From Clostridia bacterium (GTDB lineage: Bacteria > Bacillota > Clostridia > Christensenellales > CAG-917), in assembly GCA_900769205.1 (NCBI GenBank), contig CAAGFS010000096.1, forward strand, positions 1-5,671: a DNA stretch of 5,671 nt, written 5' to 3'. A program made the position numbers and the translations under genes. The stretch's first letter is position 1. Every line of letters starts with the position of its first letter. The notes beneath the pieces were generated by a model. That model had not been told where the DNA came from. It searched no databases and worked only from the letters and a program-made list of their open reading frames with translations. Below are positions 1 through 5,671 of this stretch, piece by piece.

Positions 1-1131
1 TACTTTGAAGGCAAAACCAGCGAGAGCAGGCTTGAAAGTTTTTACGCTTGCCCGTACGCGCATTATTTCAACTATATTCTGTCGCTCAGACGTCGCAAGG
101 ACGGCAAGTTCGAGGGCACGGAAAACGGCACGATATTGCACTACGTTCTCGAAAGATTTTTCAAGGACGTGCGCGACGGCAAAGTGTGCGACGACACGGA
201 CGTGGAAAAAAGGGCGGAAACGTATTTTTACGACGCCGTCAAGGAGTACGGATTCGAAGTGTTGCTCGAAAAAGCGGACACGGGCAGATTGCTTCACCGC
301 GTCAGAAAAGAAGGTATGCGCCTTTGCAAAGATTTGTACGACGTGCAGAAACGCTCGAAGTTCCGTCCCTATCTTCTGGAAGCAAAAATAGGAGAAGAAG
401 GCATAGAGCCAATGGCTCTCGAGAGCGACAAGCGCATTGCGCTCAAAGGCACCATCGACAGAGTGGACGTGCTGGGCGACAAGTTTATCGTCATAGACTA
501 CAAGACGTACAAGAGCGCGGACCTGTCTCTCAAAGAATTGTACACGGGGCAGAAGATTCAGCTGTACGTGTATATGCGCGCGGTGGAAAAGAGCATAAAA
601 GCAAAGCCGTGCGGAGTGTATTATTTCCCCATCTTTTCAAGTTTCACGGACGAGGCGGGGCAGAGATACAAATACAAAGGGCAGTCCTGCGACAGCCTTG
701 AAACGCTTTGCGAAATTGACTATATGGTGAAGGACGATCCCGAATCGGCGATTCCCCCTTTCAAAGCGGGCAAAAACGATACGCTCGATCCAAACGTGCA
801 TCTTTCCGCAAAACAATTCGACCTGCTCGGAGATTACGCGGTGGCGATAGCGACGAAGGGCGCAAGCGAAATAGCGCGCGGATTTATACGCCCCACGCCG
901 TTGCAGGGCAAGTGCGACAGATGCGATTTTGAAAGTATATGCGCCTATAAGGGCATGAACGAGAGAAAGTTGCCCAAAGTTGACGGAGTGGAAAACTTTT
1001 CGCTCGATTGCGGTGAAAAAGGCGAATCGGCAAGTTCACCCGACGCAACGGATTGCCAATGTGAAATCGCAAAAGCCGACTGCGGCGCGCTCTGCGCGCA
1101 AAATGCGGGAAACGAAGGGGGCGGAAGATGA
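1..1131 (+). CDS. addB: AddB, C-terminal part (ATP-dependent helicase/deoxyribonuclease subunit B; 5' end outside window)
   Basis: AddB partners AddA in the cytoplasmic AddAB complex, which unwinds and degrades DNA from double-strand breaks and loads the repair pathway. In the family, the AddB nuclease cuts one of the two strands. Frame 1 is open from the first base, so only the last 376 residues are visible; the helicase-like N-terminal part and Chi-recognition region lie upstream. Numbering from the first visible codon, I see the first iron-sulfur cysteine in SFYACPY (C17), GTILHYVLE with H47, the RecB-type nuclease core GTIDRVD (D153) then IDYKT (D166, K168) and QLYVY (Q187), and the closing CDRCDFESIC triad (C305, C308, C314). 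C-x2-C-x5-C paired with a distant upstream Cys is the AddB 4Fe-4S staple. After C314 there is an unusual 62-residue tail with five more cysteines. The stop overlaps the addA start. A TTG at 136 is internal, because clear AddB sequence precedes it. Confidence 0.95.
   Translation, partial: YFEGKTSESRLESFYACPYAHYFNYILSLRRRKDGKFEGTENGTILHYVLERFFKDVRDGKVCDDTDVEKRAETYFYDAVKEYGFEVLLEKADTGRLLHRVRKEGMRLCKDLYDVQKRSKFRPYLLEAKIGEEGIEPMALESDKRIALKGTIDRVDVLGDKFIVIDYKTYKSADLSLKELYTGQKIQLYVYMRAVEKSIKAKPCGVYYFPIFSSFTDEAGQRYKYKGQSCDSLETLCEIDYMVKDDPESAIPPFKAGKNDTLDPNVHLSAKQFDLLGDYAVAIATKGASEIARGFIRPTPLQGKCDRCDFESICAYKGMNERKLPKVDGVENFSLDCGEKGESASSPDATDCQCEIAKADCGALCAQNAGNEGGGR
1115..1131 (+). promoter_or_regulatory. 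addA ribosome binding site and addB-addA ATGA overlap
   Basis: A purine-rich AAGGGGG (1115-1121) lies six bases before the addA ATG at 1128. The ATG shares bases with the addB stop TGA at 1129-1131 (ATGA). This arrangement is typical of translationally coupled genes and suggests that AddB and AddA, which work as a heterodimer, are made in matched amounts. The site supports ATG 1128 as the addA start. Coupling itself is inferred. Confidence 0.75.
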
Positions 1132-4100
1132 AAGATACAAACACGATTCTGACTTCTCAAAACGAAAAAAGACTCGATATACTCAAAGACGAAAAAGGCA
1201 GACTTCTTCTCACCGACGATCAGAAAAAGGCGGTGCTTGAAAAGGGGCGCATACTCGTGTCCGCATCGGCAGGTTCGGGCAAGACTTCCACTATGGTCAA
1301 GCGCATCATATTGATGATCGCAGAAGGCGCGTCATTGAAAAAAATGCTCATTCTCGTGTACAACAACGCCGCCGCGGACGAGCTGAAAGAAAGGTTGCAT
1401 CAGGAGCTTTTCAGAGTTGCGTGCGCGTCCGACGGCGAAAAGCGCGAAAGATTCCGCAAAGAGCTTGACGAGATGCCGTTTTGTCATATATGCACCATAC
1501 ACGCGTTTTGTCAGTCTTTGATACGCGAAAACTTTGACAAACTCGGCTTGTCGCCCACCTTTGAAGTGCTTGACGAGAGTATGCACGCGGTGTACGTGGG
1601 CAAGGCTCTCGATCGCACGATCGAGGAGTATTGCGCCGCCGACGACGAAGATTTTGAAAATCTCGTTGAGATATTTTCGCAGTCGAGAAAGGACGAAAAC
1701 TTCAAAAGTGCGATCGTGCGCATACACGACCTTATCGAAATACAACCCGACGAGAGCGAGTTTTTATCCTGCGTGAACGATTGCTACGCATCTTTTGAAA
1801 AGAGCAGATTTTTCGATATTCTGAACGATTATTATCGCAAGTTTATCTCAAAGGCGACGTCCGTTTTCAATCCCCTTTGCGAAGAATTGTCTGCGTATTG
1901 CAAAAACAAGTACGTCGATGCTCTGTCAAACGCAATCGGCATTTGCGAGCGAATTCTTACGGCGGATTCTCTCAAAACGGCGTGCGCGGTGGCAAACGAG
2001 TACGAGAAGGTGTCGGCAAGAAAGCCCCCAAAAGCGAGCGACGACGAAAAACGTCTCTCCGACTATGCGCGCGAATATCTGAAAGCGTTTGAAAGCGTGA
2101 TTGCGGAGATGAAAAGCATATATCTCGCCTACGATTCGTTTGCGATTTCGCACGAACAGAACGCGCGTTTCGTCAACAAACTCGTCGAAGTTGCAACGGC
2201 GTTTTCAAAAAATCTCGAACTTCTCAAACGCGAAGACAACGTGCTGTCCTTCGAGGATTTGCAACACAAGGCGTTCGAACTGCTCTCGCACGAAGAATAC
2301 GGGCTTTCGGACGCATTCGACGCGGTTTTCGTGGACGAATATCAGGACGTCAATCCCATGCAGGAAGCAATCATAGAAAAACTCGTCAAAGGCGAGTGTT
2401 TTATGGTGGGGGACGTCAAACAGAGCATATACGGATTCCGTCTTGCCGACCCGTCCATTTTCCTTTCAAGACAGCAAAAATATTCGTCTTTTGCGGACGG
2501 CGAAGGGCAAAACGTGTATTTCAACCGCAATTTCAGAAGCGCGTACAGAATACTCCGCTTCGTCAACGACGTTTTCGACACTGCGATGACGAAGGAAAGC
2601 GCGGATATAGACTACAAAAACGACGCGCGTTTCGAGTTGAAAGACGTCTCTCCGTCCACCGTTGAAGGAGTTTCGCCCGAAGGCTCGGTGCAGGTGCATC
2701 TGTTCCTGCGCAAAAAAGACGACAGCGAAAACGCGTGCGGACTTTACGACGTCACGCAACCGCGCTTTCAGGATGACGTTTTCGTCGCTTTGCAGGAAGG
2801 AAAGTTTATCGCAAACGAGATAAAATCGCTCGTGGGCAGAGCAAAAGGCGTGGACGAAAACGGCAACGGAAAATATATAGGCTACGGAGATATAGCCGTG
2901 CTGTTCCGCAACCGTTCGAGCCGTGCGAACGAGATCGTGCAGGTGCTCAAAAACGAAGGCATACCCGTGGGCGAAGGCTCTTTCGTCAGATCGGCGTCAT
3001 TGCCGGAAAGAGAGATGATGTGCCTTATGCGCACTCTCGACAATCCGAGACAGGACGTGGCTTTTGCAGGATTTCTGCTCTCCTTTTTCGGCGGATACGA
3101 CGAGAGCGAACTCGCGTTGATTGCGCGCGCGGACGGCGAGTGCTTCTACGACAAGTTTCTTGCCTACGGCGCGGGGGACGACGAGCTTGCCGAAAAGGTC
3201 AGGCAAACGCTTGCAACCCTTGACAAATACAGATTGAAATCCACCTTCCAAAGCGTGGGTGAACTTATGAACGACGCGGTGTCCGATTTTTGCTACGACG
3301 CATATCTTATGCGGCTCGGTGAAGGAAACGTTTTCGGACTCAAAAACTTTATAGCAAGCGCGTCGGGCGTTGAGCAATCTCTCGGAAAGTTTGTGGAAGA
3401 CTACGTCGAAGGCGCGGATTCCGCAAGCGACGGCGTGGGCGGAGACAGAGTGATCGTCAGCACTTTTCACGGCTACAAAGGTCTTGAAAGTCCTATCGTT
3501 TTTGTGGCGGACTGCGCGGACAAGTTCAGACACGATGCGACGAGCGGTGACCTTATCGCAACGGGCAAAGGGTTCGGCGACAGCGACACGGATTGCAAAA
3601 AGAACAACAAAGGGCTTTTGGGAATGAACTATTTCGACCTTGCCAACAAGACCAAAAACAAGTTTACGCTCTCGAAACTCGCCGTTGAAAAAAGCGTAAA
3701 GGACAATCAGATCAAGGAAGAAATAAGGCTGTTTTACGTTGCGTTGACTCGTGCGAAACAGATTATGTACGTCACCGCCACGGTTTACGACAACGGGGTG
3801 CAAAACTTCGGGAATTGCGCAAAACTCACGGGCGCGGGGTGCGATCTTGATTTTGTTTCCAACGCGGTTTTCGAAGGTGCGGATATACCCGTTTTCAAGC
3901 ACCTTTGCGACGAGACGGACGTCGTTTCCGCACCGACGGCAACGGTGATGGGCAAAAGCGATCCTTGCGTCTGCGACGAAATACGCAAGGCGCAAAGTTT
4001 CGTCTATCCGCACGCCGAAGCCACCTCGCTTGCGATGAAATACAGCGTTTCCGCACTCGACAGCATTGACGACGACGCGACGTGCGTGTTTGAAGAATAT

Positions 4101-4598
4101 GCAAAAACGGGCACGGCGTATCACAAAGTTATGCAATACGTAGATTATTTTGCAAGCGGTGAAGAACAGGTGCGAAAAGAAATGGCGCGTATGGTCGAAC
4201 AAAACCTTATCGACCGTGAAGAATGTGCCCTTGTCAAAACAAGCGATATTGCAAGATGTCTTGAAAGCGATATAATGGCAATCGCGCGCAAAGCGGAAAA
4301 GAGCGGCAGATGTCACAGGGAGCAATCCTTTATGATGTACAAGCCCGCCTCGGAAGTGTCCGACGCTTTCACGTCTGACGACAAGGTGCTCGTGCAAGGC
4401 GTGATAGACCTTTTTATCAATGACGAGCAGAAGATCATCGTTGACTTCAAGAACTCGCTTCTCAAAGACGAAGAAAGCATAAAAAAATACAAAAAGCAAC
4501 TTTATCTGTACAAATCGGCAGTTGAAAGCGTGATTGGTGCAAAAATCGACAGAGTCGTGCTGTATTCGTTCAAGACGGGAAGAACCATTGATCTTTGA
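1128..4598 (+). CDS. addA: AddA, helicase-nuclease subunit A (complete, 1156 aa)
   Basis: AddA is the ATP-driven 3'-5' SF1A (UvrD/RecB-like) helicase of AddAB and carries a second nuclease domain; it acts in the cytoplasm on double-strand breaks. All helicase motifs are present: Q motif LTDDQ (28-32), Walker A SASAGSGKT (45-53), motif Ia YNNAAADEL (78-86), TIHAFC (123-128), Walker B VDEYQD (402-407), motif III VGDVKQSIYGFR (427-438), motif IV NRNFRS (466-471), motif V STFHGYKGLE (778-787) and motif VI IRLFYVALTRAK (866-877). The C-terminal RecB-type nuclease has GTAYHKVMQ (H999), VQGVIDLF (D1094), VDFK (D1106, K1108) and KQLYLY (Q1124), so both activities look intact. The length is slightly below the roughly 1200-1250 usual for AddA. 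The start ATG overlaps the addB stop and has an SD. Motif Ia and the residue after KGLE differ from the common TFTNAAA and KGLEF. A PcrA/UvrD helicase is excluded by the nuclease domain and by the AddB neighbour. Confidence 0.97.
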   Translation: MKDTNTILTSQNEKRLDILKDEKGRLLLTDDQKKAVLEKGRILVSASAGSGKTSTMVKRIILMIAEGASLKKMLILVYNNAAADELKERLHQELFRVACASDGEKRERFRKELDEMPFCHICTIHAFCQSLIRENFDKLGLSPTFEVLDESMHAVYVGKALDRTIEEYCAADDEDFENLVEIFSQSRKDENFKSAIVRIHDLIEIQPDESEFLSCVNDCYASFEKSRFFDILNDYYRKFISKATSVFNPLCEELSAYCKNKYVDALSNAIGICERILTADSLKTACAVANEYEKVSARKPPKASDDEKRLSDYAREYLKAFESVIAEMKSIYLAYDSFAISHEQNARFVNKLVEVATAFSKNLELLKREDNVLSFEDLQHKAFELLSHEEYGLSDAFDAVFVDEYQDVNPMQEAIIEKLVKGECFMVGDVKQSIYGFRLADPSIFLSRQQKYSSFADGEGQNVYFNRNFRSAYRILRFVNDVFDTAMTKESADIDYKNDARFELKDVSPSTVEGVSPEGSVQVHLFLRKKDDSENACGLYDVTQPRFQDDVFVALQEGKFIANEIKSLVGRAKGVDENGNGKYIGYGDIAVLFRNRSSRANEIVQVLKNEGIPVGEGSFVRSASLPEREMMCLMRTLDNPRQDVAFAGFLLSFFGGYDESELALIARADGECFYDKFLAYGAGDDELAEKVRQTLATLDKYRLKSTFQSVGELMNDAVSDFCYDAYLMRLGEGNVFGLKNFIASASGVEQSLGKFVEDYVEGADSASDGVGGDRVIVSTFHGYKGLESPIVFVADCADKFRHDATSGDLIATGKGFGDSDTDCKKNNKGLLGMNYFDLANKTKNKFTLSKLAVEKSVKDNQIKEEIRLFYVALTRAKQIMYVTATVYDNGVQNFGNCAKLTGAGCDLDFVSNAVFEGADIPVFKHLCDETDVVSAPTATVMGKSDPCVCDEIRKAQSFVYPHAEATSLAMKYSVSALDSIDDDATCVFEEYAKTGTAYHKVMQYVDYFASGEEQVRKEMARMVEQNLIDREECALVKTSDIARCLESDIMAIARKAEKSGRCHREQSFMMYKPASEVSDAFTSDDKVLVQGVIDLFINDEQKIIVDFKNSLLKDEESIKKYKKQLYLYKSAVESVIGAKIDRVVLYSFKTGRTIDL

Positions 4599-4611
4599 TT
4601 GAATCGGCAAC

Positions 4612-4625
4612 CGCAAGCGCTTGCA
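4612..4625. promoter_or_regulatory. cre-like palindrome downstream of addA
   Basis: GCAAGCGCTTGC at 4613-4624 is a perfect 12-base palindrome. The 14 bases 4612-4625 fit the CcpA operator pattern TGNAANCGNNNNCA except for C in place of the first T. It starts 14 bases after the addA stop and lies before the terminator, about 150 bases from the next promoter, which is an odd place for a control site. It could equally be chance, or a site for another dimeric protein. Confidence 0.25.
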
Positions 4626-4656
4626 CAAACGATAGCGCGCAATGCAAAGTCTTTTC

Positions 4657-4705
4657 AAAACCGCACTCTCAAATCTCAAAACGAGCGCTTGAGAGAGCGG
4701 TTTTT
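4657..4705 (+). terminator. Intrinsic terminator of addBA
   Basis: The left arm 4657-4672 (AAAACCGCACTCTCAA) pairs with the right arm 4689-4704 (TTGAGAGAGCGGTTTT) at 15 of 16 positions, with one A/A mismatch and a 16-base loop. The T-run 4701-4705 closes the hairpin. It lies 58 bases after the addA stop, as expected for the end of an addBA transcript. The left arm and loop contain TCTCAAA twice in tandem (4667-4673, 4674-4680), so a shorter slipped stem using the second copy is possible. The minus strand would also give a hairpin followed by a T-run, so some bidirectional activity is possible, but no gene converges from the right. Confidence 0.88.
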
Positions 4706-4710
4706 GCGCG

Positions 4711-4730
4711 TTTAAGGAAATTACCTTAAA
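4711..4730. repeat. AT-rich inverted repeat upstream of the membrane-protein promoter
   Basis: TTTAAGG (4711-4717) and CCTTAAA (4724-4730) are perfect 7-base inverted repeats separated by AAATTA. The site starts six bases after the terminator T-run and ends 28 bases before the -35 element. No T-run follows on either strand, so it is not a terminator. Its size and position would suit an operator or activator site for the downstream gene, but no known regulator pattern was recognised. Confidence 0.35.
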
Positions 4731-4758
4731 AAAGTAATACAAATGTTTTGCTTTTATC

Positions 4759-4787
4759 TTGATTTTTTTCGGTGCTATGTGTATAAT
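4759..4787 (+). promoter_or_regulatory. Sigma-A-type promoter for the membrane-protein gene
   Basis: The -35 element TTGATT (4759-4764) matches the consensus TTGACA at four of six positions. A 17-base spacer separates it from a perfect -10 element, TATAAT (4782-4787). The sequence upstream is AT-rich. Transcription would begin near 4794 and give a leader of roughly 34 bases. With the preceding terminator, this makes the downstream gene its own transcription unit. Confidence 0.8.
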
Positions 4788-4814
4788 CATATAGATAATT
4801 TGATTTTGAGATAT

Positions 4815-4820
4815 AGGAGA
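4815..4820 (+). promoter_or_regulatory. Ribosome binding site deciding the GTG start at 4828
   Basis: AGGAGA at 4815-4820 is followed by seven bases and then GTG at 4828. Another in-frame GTG at 4822 is only one base from the SD and is too close to be used. This selects 4828 as the start even though it is not ATG. Confidence 0.8.
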
Positions 4821-4827
4821 AGTGCTC

Positions 4828-5671
4828 GTGGATTTCTTTGAAAAAGCTTTCAACTGGCTTGCAAATCTGTCTTCCAAGTTGCCGGCGATACCCTTCAAGA
4901 CGTACTTTATAGTCGTAATAGCGGTGCTTATCGGCGTAGGCGTGGTCGTTGCTCTCACATATCTCGGTTCACGCGCTTTCAAACTTGCAAGCGCAAGCAA
5001 AAAAATCAGAAAGTATCTCGAAACCGTGGAAGAAATCAACGACGACAACGTCAGCGAGTTCACCGCGCGTTGTTTCTCCGCAAAAGCTCCGCAACCCTTG
5101 CGCGACAGTTGGGTGCAGTATCTCGGTGTGAGATACGGCTATCCGAGCGACGTTGTGAGCGACAAAAACGTGTACGACAAAGTTGTCAAACGCAACAAGG
5201 ATCATCGCTCCGGCATATATCTTGCAATCGCGCTGATAGTGCTCGGCGTGTTTGCGTTCTGGGGCTTCGGCACGCTCGATTCGATCAGTATGAGCGTGGT
5301 GCATTTTATCGGGCTCGTTGCAATCGGCGTGACGTATCTCGTGCTTGTCGTCATCAACCGCAAGCAATCCAAGCGTTGTCAGGAACTTTTCGAATCTATG
5401 CAGGAAGACCTTGACGCAAAGGTCAATCTGCAAGTCGAAAGCAGCTATGCCACGGACTCGTCACCGCTTGCGGAATTGTCGCGTATGGTGGACGAAATAA
5501 TCGCGCGCAACACGTCCAAAGCCGTTGATTTTGAAGAAGAATACGCCGTCGAACAGACTCCTATCGAAGCGTTGATTGAAGAAAAGACCGAAGAAGAACT
5601 GCAACAAGACGTCACCAAGGACGACGAGACATCGCAGGAAAGCGAAGTCGAGCAGACGATAGACCAACTCA
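4828..5671 (+). CDS. Hypothetical three-helix membrane protein with acidic cytoplasmic tail (3' end outside window)
   Basis: I do not recognise this protein. The frame is open from GTG 4828 to the window edge, giving 281 codons without a stop. Hydrophobic segments lie at about residues 25-47, 129-149 and 157-177. Basic residues follow helix 1 (SKKIRKY), precede helix 2 (KVVKRNKDHR) and follow helix 3 (NRKQSKR), so by the positive-inside rule the N-terminus is outside and the C-terminus is inside. An 80-residue cytoplasmic domain separates helices 1 and 2. After helix 3 come a stretch of probable helix (181-230) and then a very acidic, low-complexity Glu/Asp/Gln tail (234 onward), probably disordered. 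There is no cleavable signal peptide. Three helices with the N-terminus out and a large loop after the first resemble MotA/TolQ/ExbB proteins, but no family motif is clear. It has its own promoter and SD and no evident link to addAB. Confidence 0.85.
   Translation, partial: MDFFEKAFNWLANLSSKLPAIPFKTYFIVVIAVLIGVGVVVALTYLGSRAFKLASASKKIRKYLETVEEINDDNVSEFTARCFSAKAPQPLRDSWVQYLGVRYGYPSDVVSDKNVYDKVVKRNKDHRSGIYLAIALIVLGVFAFWGFGTLDSISMSVVHFIGLVAIGVTYLVLVVINRKQSKRCQELFESMQEDLDAKVNLQVESSYATDSSPLAELSRMVDEIIARNTSKAVDFEEEYAVEQTPIEALIEEKTEEELQQDVTKDDETSQESEVEQTIDQL

Noticed and set aside
48..701. Open frame of 217 codons in frame 3 over addB
   Set aside because: It is a highly Arg-rich frame-shifted shadow of AddB, whose own frame carries the nuclease motifs and cluster cysteines throughout the same stretch.
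136..1131. A separate short nuclease gene starting at TTG 136
   Set aside because: The frame is open back to base 1 and the upstream residues include the conserved AddB SFYACPY segment with the first cluster cysteine. The TTG is an internal leucine codon.
4696..4700. AGCGG, the Bacillus subtilis Chi sequence, in the terminator arm
   Set aside because: A 5-mer occurs often by chance, Chi differs between lineages, and here it is explained by the hairpin.
2997..5063. Long minus-strand open frame of 688 codons opposite the 3' half of addA and the start of the next gene
   Set aside because: Inside addA its codons are exactly the reverse complements of the AddA codons, so an antisense stop needs a sense TTA, CTA or TCA. 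AddA avoids these codons, and the frame stops at the TCA at 2997-2999. The frame also runs straight through the terminator and promoter region, and its product shows no recognisable domain.
5070..5414. Plus-strand frame of 114 codons inside the membrane-protein gene
   Set aside because: It is Arg- and Cys-rich, has no good ribosome binding site that I can see, and is overlapped fully by the membrane-protein frame with clear helices and SD.
4969..5433. Minus-strand frame of 154 codons opposite the membrane-protein gene
   Set aside because: It lies wholly within the membrane-protein gene, shows no recognisable domain, and the plus frame has the promoter, SD and coherent membrane segments.
1..5671. 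A new defence or mobile system built around the helicase-nuclease pair
   Set aside because: Both proteins carry full canonical AddA and AddB hallmarks in the usual B-A order, and no integrase, terminal repeats or defence-type partner is visible.

Overview
The window looks like chromosomal DNA of a Bacillota (Firmicutes) bacterium, most likely an anaerobic Clostridia-type lineage. The reasons are an AddA/AddB recombination nuclease pair in place of RecBCD, good AGGAG-type ribosome binding sites, a sigma-A-type promoter (TTGATT-17-TATAAT) and a U-tract terminator. Base composition is moderate by eye, with an AT-rich intergenic stretch. The exact taxon cannot be read from the sequence.

Layout, all on the + strand. 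Positions 1-1131 hold the C-terminal 376 residues of AddB: the RecB-like nuclease domain plus the four cysteines of its iron-sulfur staple. Its stop overlaps the start of addA by ATGA at 1128-1131. Positions 1128-4598 hold a complete AddA (1156 residues), a UvrD-like helicase with a C-terminal nuclease domain. Positions 4599-4827 are intergenic: a cre-like palindrome just after addA, a strong intrinsic terminator (4657-4705), a small AT-rich palindrome (4711-4730) and a promoter (4759-4787). From 4828 to the right edge runs an incomplete gene for a three-helix membrane protein with a long acidic cytoplasmic tail, which I do not recognise.

AddB and AddA form one heterodimeric helicase-nuclease that resects double-strand breaks for RecA-dependent repair. 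The overlapping stop and start fit coupled synthesis of the two subunits. The terminator and new promoter make the membrane protein a separate transcription unit, with no evident functional link to addAB.

I see no mobile element, CRISPR array, RNA gene or undescribed defence system here. The points most worth a second look are an extra cysteine-rich tail on AddB, departures from the usual AddA motifs Ia and V, and the MotA/ExbB-like topology of the unknown membrane protein.
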